From contig BFEA01000002.1 in assembly GCA_003427395.1 (NCBI GenBank), positions 3,954,015-4,018,014 of the forward strand: a stretch of 64,000 nucleotides of DNA, written 5' to 3'. Below, piece after piece: positions 1 to 11,836 of this stretch. The position numbers and the translations under genes are program-made. Each line of letters opens with the position of its first letter. Position 1 is the stretch's first letter. The stretch comes from Chara braunii (lineage: Eukaryota; Streptophyta; Charophyceae; Charales; Characeae). A model generated the notes under the pieces. That model did no database searches. It was not told where the DNA came from and saw only the letters and a list, made by a program, of their open reading frames with translations.

Positions 1-360
1 AAGTTTCAAAAAATAATAAAATTGTTTAGACCCCGAACTAAAGTGAAAACAAAAAGTGAAAAGTGAAAAAATACGTGGGCGAGCACGTTTTGACACCGCC
101 ATCTTTGGCGATTTTTAATTCTTATTTGGCGAAGCCAAATGACTTGAAAATTTACAGGCATGTAGCCCACGTCATAGAGAACTCAAGAAAAATAATTCAG
201 AAAAAAATAATTATTTTTAGACCCCGAAATAATTTTTGGCGGGGGCCGAATGCCGTCGGGTTCGGACCCCGTACGGGACCCTGAACGCCCGTACGTACGG
301 AGGTCTGCCCGGGGACCTCCGTACGTACGGGCTGCTGACCCTGCTGCCAACCAGAAATCC
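1..360. repeat. Left arm of a long inverted repeat
   Basis: This stretch reappears in reverse complement at about 1840-2190. The match includes the core GTGGGCGAGCACG...CCGCCATCTTTGG (about 76-112), the motif GAAGCCAAATGACTTGAAAA, and the GC-rich CGTACGTACGG segment (about 270-335). It probably continues left of the window. No coding potential is visible. It may be one terminus of a non-autonomous DNA element; no target-site duplication can be judged because the left edge is cut. Confidence 0.7.
288..331. other. Perfect 18-bp hairpin in the inverted-repeat arm
   Basis: Positions 288-305 pair with 314-331 without a mismatch, leaving an 8-nt loop (306-313). The stem contains CCGTACGTACGG, itself a palindrome. 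The partner copy near 1849-1891 keeps the same layout with mismatches, so the hairpin belongs to the repeat family and is not a chance fold. Confidence 0.75.
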
Positions 361-1839
361 CCCCCCCCAAAAAAAAAAAAAATATATATATATTTTTCAA
401 TTTCTTTTCTCCACCTTTTCTGTTTTTTATTTTTTTATAATTCGAAAAAAAAAATCTGTTTCCGAAAAAAAAAAAAATGGGGTTGTAGGGATTAAAAATC
501 CCTACAACCCTTTTTTTTTTGTTTTTTTCCCCATTATTTTAATCAGCAAAAATATGGTAAAATCGCATCTGCGGAGCGAACGAGGTCGGCCGCAGACGCG
601 GCCATATATGCGTCCGCCATCCGAGATCAACCCTGCGGACGCGTCCGCGGGTGTTTCATAGCCTAATATGTACCATTGACTAAGGCATGTGCTACTTTTG
701 ATAAGGACTCTAGGGGGGATCTTGCAGTAGGGGTTGTTCAAGGGATAGATACTGGTGGGATTGCCTGGTTCACGCATTGACAAATAGAACACAACCAACA
801 ACGATCGGAACAAACAACAATAGCATAACCATGACAATGTGGTTGAAGAGGGGTCTAGGAGGACGTCTTTATATAGAGGGGCGAACGGTGACCGCACATC
901 TACTGATAAAAGGCTAGAACCTTGGGGTCACTATCATAACAACCAGCAATGACCAGAATAACAACAGCACAACCACAGAAAACGTGACTGGAGAGGGGTC
1001 CAAGGAAATTTCTATAGGTAGAAGGGCAAAGGTGGTTGCACATCTACGGATAATAGGCTAGAACCTCTAGGTCACAATTACAATGGTACATATAGGTAGA
1101 TACAATGAATAATACAACAACAACTTTGTGGGGGGCAGAGAGAAATAGACCCCCAACTATGGGGTCTGCAGAAGAATGTTCATGCCTAGCGTTCGAGGTA
1201 CCCATAAAACAAGGTTCGTTTGATAGTGCTTCAATCATGGCTTAGTTGGGTAGTTCCTCCTTAGCCCTGGTGCCTACAGCCACTGTCCGGTCAGGTCACC
1301 CCATTTAGATGTCAGGAGGTTGACAATGAGTGGTAGACATTGAGGAAGGATTGTGGGAGGAAGGGTGCACCAGGGAGAAGTGATGAGAGTGTGTGGTGGG
1401 AGGGAATCTTATAAGAAATGGGGCGATTTGTAGACCATATGAATAACCTAATGTCCGACTTCGAAAGGTGACTGTCATAGTCTGACTTCCAACCTCTATA
1501 GCAACCTGGACTTGTGTTTACATTTATATATATAATTAATAATCATGGGCAACTTCGGCGCAGTCACGAAAACAGTTTGAAAATGCACTTCGGGCAATCC
1601 CTCGAACACAACACACGCCCACGTGACCCCACCGGACCTGAAACCTAGGTTATTCACCATTATTGGGTCTTTTGCCTTAAGTGCATTTTCAAACGCAAAC
1701 CCTGAGTGCACCGTAGTTTTCTCTAATAATTATTATGATATATATATCACAGCCCCTCGTTTGTTGTCCTCTTCCCCCTCTCTGCCTACGGTTTACCGAG
1801 CAGCTATGTTTTACGATATATATATATATATATATACAC
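361..1839. other. Interior between the inverted arms, no gene recognised
   Basis: AT-rich stretch with homopolymer runs. It contains a perfect 14-bp hairpin at 480-510 (GGGTTGTAGGGATT, loop AAA) flanked by A and T runs. At 1580-1720 a pair of inverted segments share GTTTGAAAATGCAC. Short open frames here have no recognisable protein features. If the arms are terminal repeats, this is the body of a non-coding element of about 2.2 kb. Confidence 0.45.
1746..1830. repeat. Dispersed repeat, copy 1
   Basis: The segment containing TTTGTTGTCCTCTTC and CCCTCTCTGCCTACGGTTTA is nearly identical to 47974-48045, 46 kb away in the same orientation. Function unknown. It is a piece of some interspersed element present at least twice in this window. 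Confidence 0.7.
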
Positions 1840-2190
1840 GGTCACCAGCCCGTACGTACAAAGGTCCGCGAGCCGACCTCTGTACGTACGGTCGTTCGGG
1901 GTCTCGTTCAGGGTCCGAACTTGCAGGCGTTCGGTCCCCGCCAAAACTTATTTCAGGGTTTTTAAATATATATATTTTTTCTTAAACGTTTTTTTTTTAG
2001 TTCTCTATGATGTGAGGTACATGCCTATAAATTTTGAAGTCATTTTGCTAAGCCAAAAAAAAAAAAAAATCCCCAAAGATGGCGGTGCCGAAACGTGCTC
2101 GCCCACTCACTATTTTTTTTCTTCACTTTTTACTTTTTGTTTTCACTTTATTTTAGGGCCTGAAAAAAAAATGAATTTTTTTAATGAGTT
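1840..2190. repeat. Right arm of the long inverted repeat
   Basis: Reverse-complement partner of 1-360. It shares CGTACGTAC segments, the phrase GATGGCGGTGCCGAAACGTG (about 2079-2098) and the run CACTTTTTACTTTTTGTTTT. Divergence from the left arm is moderate, with indels in the A/T runs, so the pair is not recent. Confidence 0.7.
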
Positions 2191-2420
2191 TTGTATTATG
2201 TGAAGTACACATTTGTAAATTTTCATCATGGCATTTGGCTATGCCAAAACAAAAAAAAACATCGTCAAACATGGCGGTGCCAAAAACGTGCTCACACACT
2301 CATTAATTTTAATTCTCGTTTGTTTTTTTCTTATTCTTATTATCACTATTTATTTTTCGTATTTTATTTTTATTTCACAATTGGTAAGGAATTTGGATGT
2401 AATGCTTAGACAAATGTTGT
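2191..2420. repeat. Third, direct copy of the arm sequence
   Basis: This repeats the right arm in the same orientation: TTGTATTATGTGAAGTACAC, CATTTGGCTATGCCAAAACA, then GGCGGTGCCAAAAACGTGCT. A degraded GTTCGG/CGAACGCC segment follows at 2470-2552. The sequence at this locus is therefore tandem as well as inverted. Confidence 0.6.
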
Positions 2421-3404
2421 TTATTTTTGTTTTCTTTTAACCTAGTTTTTTTCCAGATTTTTTTTTTTTTTTTTTTAAGTTCGGCCCGAACAACTGAACG
2501 AATCCTCACGGGGTCCCGTATGTTTGGGCGTTCGGCCTGTCTCGAACGCCAATTATCCTGTATATATATAAAGGGTAGCAGCAAAAAAACGCACCACTGC
2601 CAAAAAGAGGAAACCAATGCACAAAAGGGTAGAGTGAGTATTTGGCGGCCTCCAACTGGGTTGAATATCGGGGTTTTGGTGAAAAGCTGATGATGTTATA
2701 CCACCAGTACACCCGACCCTGGAGTGCCTCCACTGTGCACCAAGCTTCGCCGAACTGCCACTGGTGCACTTTTTTTTTTGGCTCAAATTCGAAATTCATT
2801 GCAAAAAGTAGTTTGAGGTCGGGGACCTCACAATTCTACCTCGAGGAAAGTACTGGAAGCATCATCTAGCTTAGCTTACACGCTTCTACTCAGACGAGGC
2901 CCCTCACACCCAGCAAGTGTTTTTCTTTCTTTGTTTTATTCCCAACTCCAACCGTAGTAAGGTCGGTTCGCTTGATACAAAAGAAAAAAGCAAAAAAAAA
3001 AAACAACATCTTGGGCCAAGTCCTCCTCAACGCCTGAATCTCGACGTATATTAGGACATGTGCTTAACCGCACATTTTCACAAACATGTCCAGATTCGCT
3101 AGTCGAGGAGGGGAAAAATAATCAATTTTTCTTATCTTTTGTGCATGTGGAGCGACGCCCCATCGAAACGTTCATCTAAACGTCTCCCGCTCCACTACTC
3201 CCCATACGGGTACGGACGAAGTGGATCCTACGATACCGTCGTATCTAGACTAAGAAGCAACCCAATTAAGTGGAAATAGGAACCAACAACGTCACCACTC
3301 TTGCCAAATATAAAATACTAACGTCCACGTGACGCGCCACCTTCTGCGCGGCACACATGTTACACGAAACATAGACGTAGTTATCTTAGCATATCTGTAG
3401 TTCT
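2421..3404. other. No gene recognised
   Basis: T-rich tract at about 2459-2477, a TATA-like TATATATATAAAGG at about 2561, and a lone half-site of the 26-bp palindrome family (CCACCAGTAC at about 2701-2710). No open frame with recognisable protein content. Confidence 0.5.
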
Positions 3405-3745
3405 CGGCGTATGAGATGCATTTGGAATCTGTTGAAAACCGAAGTTTGGGCATATTGCCTATGTTCGTGTGTGGGGAAGGGCGGGGCAGCCTCCCCCGCA
3501 CCCGTTCCACCCCCCTCATGTTGTGCAGTGCATAGGCCTGATAATCTTAGTTTGTTTGTCCTTCTAGGTATGAGATGCATATGAAATCTTTTGGCAACCG
3601 AAGTCTGGGCGTATTGTTTATGTTTATCATATACAAATAAACACATGAGGAATATGCCCGACAAGGGAAGTTTTGGCATATTGTCTATGTTCATGCATCT
3701 AGAATCTACAGATAACTGAAGTTTGGGCATATTGTCTATGTTAAT
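3405..3745. repeat. Degenerate tandem repeat, about four units
   Basis: The phrase GAAGTTTGGGCATATTG-(T/C)CTATGTT recurs near 3438, 3600, 3670 and 3720. It is usually preceded by GAGATGCAT...GAATCT and AACCGAAG or ATAACTGAAG. Units are of unequal length and diverged. No coding signal. Confidence 0.65.
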
Positions 3746-4766
3746 GTGAGGGGGAGAGGGGGGTGTAGGAGCCGAAGAGGTGGCACTTCCAAAAAGTTCC
3801 TGGTTTTATAGACACAGTCAGAGATAATTATGCCTATCAGGCAGTCCGCTAAGCGGTTGAAGAGGCAACATTTCCAAAAAGATTCTGTTATCTTAGTCGA
3901 AACCGGATAATGGTTCTTGTGGTCAGATAGATGTGTAAAAGAGAGGGCATTGATGTACATGGGACATTGAGCTCGATTTCCAGCAAGTTTTTATCCTCAC
4001 TAGTAGACCTGAGCGACTAACGTCAAGGCCTGGTAGGGGGCGATGCCTTCATCACTCCCCCTTGTAGTCCGTTACCATGTGAATTTGAATGTCTAAGAAA
4101 TACATAGTAAAAATAAAAGGGTGGGTGGATAAGCTTAGGATGCACGTGCCACTGCTCACTACAAATCTACAAGCTCCCGATTCCACGAGCAAGGTCCGAC
4201 GTGCTCGAATGAAGATACATTGGTCATAGATACTAAAGAAAAAAAATAAAAAGTGAAATCAACTGCCACTATCTTTTAATCCATGCCACATGTCGTCTTC
4301 ACTCGAATACAATGTCTGATCATTATTGTTATATCTAGACTGAACGTTGCCCCAACTACAACCATCATGATAATGACTGACATTCTACTCGGGTGAAGAC
4401 GGTAGTGGGGACTCTACCTTAGGAGAGTTATGTCCATGCAAAACATCTGGCAGCAATCTGGTCGTAAAACCGAAGGAGATAACTTAGCAAGAGATCACAA
4501 GGGGGCACCGTGTCATGCAGATGTGGTGAATTATCTGCCTTAGGCTGCCTAACACTAAACTTTGAATGTGTAAGTTACAAATACGTAATTATTTGTAGGA
4601 GTACTAATACCATACGATGGCGATGACAACGAAGCACAGCATCTCGAGATCGTAAGTCGGGATGTAACATGCTTGTATGCATACCTTGGCATACGAATGT
4701 ATGGCAAACGACTGTTCTCGTGAACGTTAGGGAGCACTGTGTAAGAGTATGGACTCGCAAATAGCA

Positions 4767-4775
<9 letters not shown>
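3746..4775. other. No gene recognised
   Basis: Mixed-composition sequence without a convincing open frame, repeat or RNA gene. Confidence 0.4.

Positions 4776-4820
<45 letters not shown>
4776..4820. repeat. (GA)n microsatellite
   Basis: Uninterrupted alternating GA for about 45 bases, preceded by an imperfect AGAGAGAAAG start. (GA/CT)n tracts recur at 11.2, 11.8, 42.7, 43.1 and 43.3 kb. Confidence 0.95.
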
Positions 4821-4821
<1 letters not shown>

Positions 4822-5139
4822 AGAAACCAAACTTAGCAGTAATCAACATTAAGGACAGTGTGTTCTTAGTGACGATGTTGGACGTCCTAATAATCAACAC
4901 ATTGCATACGGTTTTGAATCATAGAAACATAAATCTTCAAATCAATTTGCTATGTCCAGTTGGTAGTGGTGGGGGAAGGGGGTTGTTTACCCCTTCGCCA
5001 CCATCAGCTTTGTTGAAGTTCGTGCCATACTCGTCCCATGACTTTTTTATGGAGGAGATTGTTGTCAGATTCATCGAATCGAGTCATAATTGTGGTCAGA
5101 TAAAAAAATGTACAGTTGTGGAAGAGGGAGATTCAAGTT

Positions 5140-5235
5140 TGTTGAAGCTGGTGGAACAGTGGTAAATCCTCCCGATCGATTACCGGGGCTTCAACTTTGT
5201 TGAAGCTCGTGGAGCAGTGGTAAATCCTCTCGATG
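5140..5235. repeat. Two-copy repeat, about 61 bp
   Basis: TTGTTGAAGCT(G/C)GTGGA(A/G)CAGTGGTAAATCCTC occurs twice in tandem. The rest of 4821-6404 shows nothing I can name. Confidence 0.75.
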
Positions 5236-6404
5236 CCATAGTCTGAGGCTCTCCCGACTGTAACGGGGAGAAGCGTTGAGTGAGTACATGTGATGTAAAG
5301 GACGGGGAAACCGGTTCCGAACATTATTCATAGAAAATTCAGTTTTTCAGCAGTGGCAAGGGCAAGAAGGAGATAAGAGGCATTCCAATAACAACATCCG
5401 GGTCTTAAGACCTGGACACCTGGGAGGGCACATGACTTGTTTGGAGCAGCAGACTTAGTCGCGGGTTCAGTCAGAGACTGAGGGTTGGTGCTATGATTCA
5501 CAGAATTAGCTTGAGGTTGTCGAGAGCTTGTAATCCAAACACAGACCGACGGAGATGATGCCCAAATACGGAAGAACATGAGACATGTCATGCATCTGAA
5601 ACTCCACTCAAAGTCTGTTATACGGCTAGATACGGACCCGAGGTTGCAATAGGGGCCTACAAACCCTTATTATTGCAAAATTGAAATTGTTGCGGAGATT
5701 GCATATTGAAGATTTGCAACTGAGTTTGAGATTGCACTCAGTGAATGCACCGAGCCTGTAAACCGACTGCACTAGAAATCAGTTGGCAATGGATCAAATA
5801 AAAATGAATGTGATTGAATGTTTGCAGTCTTTGGATTAGTTATGAGTTGTATTCAAACAGAAACGGATTTGTAATCAAGTTTTGTTCCTCAATTTTTGTT
5901 TTTGTTTGTCTTTTTAGTATAGATTTTGTTTTGGTTTTATGCGGTTTGGTTTGACTTGAATGATGTACTAAGCACATATTATGGACACAGTCTGTCTTAG
6001 TCTGCGGGCTTACCAAGTTGAGAATGCTTAAACACCACAAGAAACGAGATCAACATGTGAATCGCCGTACCAATTCACCAACCATGTCAAAGTCGAGGCA
6101 GATGCATTGGGATTCTCTCATAGACCCCGGAAGAAGGTCAACCCATTAATATTTATTAATTGAAAAAAAAAACAGATAGGAAGACAACCAAAGAAAAAAA
6201 ATAAGGGCACAAAACAAACAAGTGAAAGATAAATGAGCATCCTTCTGAGTAGCATGGTTCATGGTGTCACCTATGATGTTATGTGAGGCAGTGATATGTA
6301 GGTTATGCAGTTTTGCATAAGGTTTGCACTTGCCTGTTCTCTGCGAGATGATACTATGTGGGTCAGACCTTGTTGAAAAGTTGTTTGTGCTATGCAAGGC
6401 AATG

Positions 6405-6712
6405 ATGTTATGCAAGTCATCCTGTGCGGATCATGCTAAAGGTCGTGCTCTATAGGTCATGCTTTGTAGGTCATGCTGTGTAGGTCATGCTTTGTAAAGA
6501 AGCTGCCTATGGTATGCAGGTCATGCTATGTGGGTCATGCTATGCAGGTTATGCAACGTGGACAATGATATGCATGTCATGCTATGTGAGTCATGCTTTA
6601 TTGAGAAGTTGTCCGTGCTATACAAGGGAATGGTGCTATACATATCATGCTATGCAGGTCATGTTATGTAGGTCATGCTATATAGGTCATGTTGTGTGGG
6701 TCATTCTTTGGC
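6405..6712. repeat. Minisatellite with unit about 15 bp
   Basis: Imperfect repeats of GGTCATGCTATGTAG run through this stretch, with variants such as GGTCATGCTTTGTAG. A longer duplication with TTGAAAAGTTGT...GTGCTATGCAAGG is visible at about 6373 and 6598, some 225 bp apart. It forms open frames rich in Met, Cys and Tyr that are a by-product of the repeat. Confidence 0.85.
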
Positions 6713-7844
6713 ATTATACGATCACTCTCACATAAATATTGTGGTTTGTCCATCGATATTCACGAAACATACAAACAATCATCAAGACTCGATTCATAAT
6801 TTTCCACGCATATCTACAATATCGCACACACTGGCACTAAAGGAGTCAACTTTACCGTTATCTGCGACTCATACCCTGCCTTATGTACACAAGCTCCAAC
6901 CATTTTCCACCATCCTACAACGAAGATGTCAATCTTTAAAAATTGTCATTAAGAAAGACGTCTTAGTGAAGATCCCAAGAAACATGAAAAACTCACAAAG
7001 GCTAAGGCCTTAGGTTGAGATGCAGAAGCGAGTAAGTTGCGCCGTAAACCAACCTGCTATCAAAGATAACAAAAGAGTGATCTTTTGCAGGATCATGTCG
7101 AACGTATCGAGCTTTAAGTCGAATGCGTAGTCCTACATCACAGTACAGGCTAAAAATGATCAATACTACATTTTGTAGCATTACTCCTCTACTAACTTCT
7201 CTCTCACCTTCCTTTAATCGGTACCAGAAATTATTGAAAATTTTGGCAGCATCTCCCCTAAATAAGATGGATTGTCAAATTTTTCCTAACAAAAAATAAT
7301 CTAACACTCTAAATGTTTTTAAAAAATAAAAATTTCCCCGTTGAAAAATTGTTTTTTCATAATTTTTCCGAGGCAAAAAATGACTAACTCTTTCAGATTA
7401 GTAAATTTTTTGGCAACGTTTCCCGTAGAAAAAGGAGGCTGCCAAGAATTATACAAAGCTGGAAAATGAAAAAACAAAGTTTAACTATACTTAGGACTAA
7501 CTCTTGACACTCACTTGACAGTTATAACTAGAGATAGTTTATACAATCTTGTTTTGAAGATTGCATCCTAAGTTAACACTAATCCTAACTTTTAGTAAGA
7601 TCAATCCTATCTTATCACAAACTTCCCTCCCATCATCCATCTTACATGCTTATAGATTCAGGACTCATCGAGCATCTAAAGCAACTAAGCTATCAAAAAA
7701 ATATATGAAAATGATACCAAAAAAATCACACATATGTGAGCACAATAACATCTCTCGCCAACCCTCAAGTTCTTTTCCCGATCACACAGTTCGTTCCAAT
7801 CACACATTATTACCCTTTTACCCTTCCTTACATAAGGCATAAGA
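6713..7844. other. No gene recognised
   Basis: AT-rich sequence. Open frames at 6675-7013 and 7561-7842 have no recognisable domains and are probably spurious. Confidence 0.4.
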
Positions 7845-8980
7845 TTAGACAACCCAACTTATGAGTATGACTAACCTGCCTAAGTATATGATTATGTCAC
7901 ACTAATTTACTGTGTCCTACCTCGGTAGGATAAGTAAACATAAGGCATATGACCATGTCGCATTGACTTATGGTGTGACTAAATTCTAACTAGATGATTG
8001 ATATAAGGCATATGATCGAGTCGCACCAATTTATGGTAAGGCTGGTTAGCCTAAACATTTGGCATACACAAATAACAGGGTCACCTTAACTTATGAGGAA
8101 GTTTAACCTTTGCTTGAACAAATAACAAAAGGCATATGACTAGAACACACCAACTTATGGTCTGGCTACTTAGCCCAAACAACGACATATAGCATAGAAC
8201 TAGGCTACCCAACTTATGGGTAGTCCAACCTTTTTAAACAAGCAACATGTGCGATTGGACAACCCTCAACTTATGAGTTCGCTTAGTGTCTGCAACACAA
8301 CTACATTCCACAATTAAGTTCACTCTTTCATTCTCTCTTCCGACAAATGGTCAGGTCACTCAAACTTAAGGAGATTCTCAACAAAATCTCAATTATGTTT
8401 AAATAGCCAAATATTATATTATCCCTCTACCTTTATTTTATCATGGGCATAGGACCGGACTATCCAACTTATGGATGAGTCCAGCCTGTCCAAACTTACT
8501 TCTCAATTTTATACTTTAAATCTTATTTATTTTTTGCTTTTGTCTTTTACCGGCTTATATGGCTAGATCTCCCAACTTATGGCGCTTTGCCTGCTAATGA
8601 TATACATAATTTATAATTATATCAGATTTTATACTCTGGTTTCACTTATGTTCACGGTTCATGACTTGGTCACACCAACTTATAGTATGACTAACCTTTG
8701 TTTGTGTCCCCCTCATAAATAAGCATAAAACTGGATGCACGCACTTAGTAGAATGTATCAAACTATGTTCAATAACAAAATAAACAAGGATTCTGAGTAC
8801 CCAACTTATGGGTCTCATTCCCCATTTAGAAGTCTCAATAAAAACATGCGACCGGACTGTTCAACTTATAAAGCGTCCCAGCTTCTGAAAATCAAGCAAA
8901 CATCCCTGCATAAAAAAAAAAAAATAGCACTCCACCCACACACTCATAATGGACTCAACCTTTGGTTGACTCGGTCAAAC
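7845..8980. repeat. Degenerate tandem array of about 60-bp units
   Basis: The phrase CAACTTATGG-x-TxxG-xCTxxCC recurs at about 7857, 7966, 8028, 8088, 8151, 8209 and 8266, then more loosely near 8468, 8575, 8677, 8800 and 8863. Between units lie AAGGCATATGACC or GGACTxxCC segments and AAACAAGCAAC. Spacing is 57-63 bp in the first part and 60-125 bp later. It resembles an old satellite-like array, or the repeated non-coding part of an element. Confidence 0.7.
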
Positions 8981-10157
8981 ACAAACAAAAATCAACCTTT
9001 CTCTCGTCTTTCCCCTTATTCATTTTGTCTGAATTTACATAAATAATCTGATTTTTCATGCATACGCGTTTAAATAACCTTTCAGATTAAGCCATGAAAA
9101 TAAATCAAACAATAATCATACATATTCTCAATCATATTTTTAAACAAATAAAAAGTAGTACATTTTAAGGGATAGGATCACACGAGTAAAACAGTTTGTA
9201 TACATGAGTGTTCCCTACCCTCAAAACCCCGCCTAGGCTCCGACAGAGCTCCCACAATCGGTGGGGCGAACCTCCCACAGAGGCTTTGGCACAGATTACG
9301 TATTTTCAATCCCGCCTGCCCCTTTTCTCTCCGAACCAGTCGGACTAGACTTAAAACAAGAAGGGCAAAAACAAAGATCATCGAGTCGCTTAGATATAAG
9401 AAGGGTGCTCTTAGACTCGCTTGAGAGGACTTTGTAACCGTCTCTCCAAAAAGCCCCACAATGGCGGCTTAAACGCTAACGACAACAACCAAATTTGTGG
9501 TCTGAAAGCAGTTAAAGTGTTCATGAGGAACTTGAAAGTCGCAGTAAATCCCTGGTTATGCTCCCACTCCCGCTCAACTCACAATACGCCGACCACTCCG
9601 AGCAGATGGGGACTACGCAGCTGTAAAGCCCCATGTTCGACAGAGCACACCCGGTGTGCTCAATTTGAATATGGGCTATAACAACCCAGCACAACGGCAA
9701 TGCACAACAACAACGCATGTATCAACACTTCACCAGAACACAAGTAAAGGTAGCTTCTAGGCAGTCACGTGCAACTCCGAAGTAGGACTTTCGTAGTATA
9801 AGAACGGTAACAGTAGGTCTCAGCAACTGTATCAACCCGACCACCAATGATGTCAACAACAATCTGGGTGTAAAATAGCAATGACCACTACTTGAACGCA
9901 CCACAACATCATCCCCGAGCAGTGTTGGTCTTGAATCGGTGGCATTAATCCACCACGAGGAGTGTTCTCTTCTGGGGTCGCAACAGCCAAGTACGTGATC
10001 TCACCGTTCAAGTTGGCGTTCGTCCCTTGTGGTAATTTTTTTGACACCTCCCGCATTCTGTATTCATACTGGTAATCAAATTCAAACAAGCTTTTATCAT
10101 TTTGTACCATACAAGATGTTTATTCTCGTCGAGCTCACCTTAGGACATCCGCATTAC
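8981..10157. other. No gene recognised
   Basis: Two minus-strand open frames (9178-9459 and 9853-10110) have no domain I recognise. I see nothing else. Confidence 0.35.
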
Positions 10158-10215
10158 CTACTAATAGTTGTGTCGCCCCAACCAAACTACTAATAGTTGT
10201 GTCGCCCCAACCTAA
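10158..10215. repeat. 29-bp direct repeat, two copies
   Basis: CTACTAATAGTTGTGTCGCC is repeated with period 29. A second two-copy repeat, GGTCAAGATGGAGGAATCTC with period 28, lies at 10446-10495. Confidence 0.85.
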
Positions 10216-10984
10216 CAATGTTGTTCGCCCCTATTTAAGTTTGGCAAACGATTTACACGTCAGTATCGCTTCAAACCTCTACGGAAGCTTCCCCTAATCT
10301 CTCTCTGCTCAAGCATAGTTCACTAGCTTTCGAGTCTCACCAGACATGCTCACACTTAAACTTCTCTCAACAAATTGTGTTTGGCGGACTGTGCGCCTAG
10401 AGGGTTCGCGCCACTCAGGTGTCCTCCGCCCCGTCTTGCCAAGGTGGTCAAGATGGAGGAATCTCGTTAAGATGGTCAAGATGGAGGAATCTCGTCAGCA
10501 TCCAAAACACGCAGGAATAAAAACAAACGACCGAACTGAAGATTACGACCGTCTTGCCAGAGACGCACCCCCACACCCCTCACTTTTTTTGCTTTTTTTG
10601 TCCTATTATACCCATCTTTCCACTTCATCTCTCTTCTCCTTCGAGCACATCTGCCTGTCAGCCAAACCCGGTTCATTTAATCGAGTTAGCGATCATAGGC
10701 ACTATAGAAAGTGACCATAATAAACAAGCGGCCCTGTAACAAGTGAAGGTTCCCACGATGAACAATCGAACACTGCCATTTGGAAGGCCACCATGACAAA
10801 GAAGCTCTGTGAACGAGAATAAACCTGCCACTTCATTCAGGCAGACATACGTCATGCCAATACTCCTCACTGTCTGTCATGTGAGCACGTGCATGCTCCA
10901 ATGCCACTTCTGAGTTCCTCTCTCTTGTCAACACCTTCCCTTACCCAAGTCATAGCACCGTCCAACAACCTCTTGCCCTCCCCC

Positions 10985-11219
10985 NNNNNNNNNNNNNNNN
11001 NNNNNNNNNNNNNNNNNNNNNNNNNNNNNNNNNNNNNNNNNNNNNNNNNNNNNNNNNNNNNNNNNNNNNNNNNNNNNNNNNNNNNNNNNNNNNNNNNNNN
11101 NNNNNNNNNNNNNNNNNNNNNNNNNNNNNNNNNNNNNNNNNNNNNNNNNNNNNNNNNNNNNNNNNNNNNNNNNNNNNNNNNNNNNNNNNNNNNNNNNNNN
11201 NNNNNNNNNNNNNNNNNNN
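10985..11219. other. Assembly gap (235 N)
   Basis: Run of N directly abutting a (CT)n tract. The true length is unknown; the microsatellite is the likely cause of the gap. Confidence 0.99.

Positions 11220-11289
<70 letters not shown>
11220..11289. repeat. (CT)n microsatellite
   Basis: About 70 bases of uninterrupted CT beginning at the gap edge. Confidence 0.97.
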
Positions 11290-11292
<3 letters not shown>

Positions 11293-11768
11293 CTTACACA
11301 TGTGCGCCTCCTCGATCTTTGTTCCTGGATGGTCCTGGTCGATACTTCGGCTACTTCAGCCAGTTAAACACGCTATTGTACACGATGATCAGCGCAATTA
11401 CATTTGTCGTGATGACTAGAGGGAGCGCGCACAATAACTACGATGTACCTCACCTTTGCACTTAACAAAGAAATGTGCAGAATTATTAAGAATCTCCAGT
11501 TATAACATGGAACGATGCATCCCATGGCCATATGGTGAGCTCGCCAAGCAACACGACTGAAACCAGGGGCGTCTCCGTGATCCTTTCTCCCCTTCCCGTT
11601 CGTGCACTGTCGTCCTATTTTCACGCAATTTCACCCTCTTTTGTACCTTCCCTATTCTTTCCCTCGTCCCCTTCCTGCTCTTCGCCTTAATATCTCCCCG
11701 TCTAAACATCCCCTCCTCCGTCTCCGCTCTTGTTGTACCTACCGATCTCGTCCCTTTGTCCGTTACCT

Positions 11769-11771
<3 letters not shown>

Positions 11772-11832
<61 letters not shown>
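11772..11832. repeat. (CT)n microsatellite
   Basis: About 61 bases of uninterrupted CT. The open frames crossing it encode Ser-Leu or Arg-Glu runs and are artefacts. Confidence 0.97.

Positions 11833-11836
<4 letters not shown>

Noticed and set aside
6405-6735. Cys/Met/Tyr-rich 82-codon frame resembling a small secreted peptide
   Set aside because: It is the translation of a 15-bp minisatellite.
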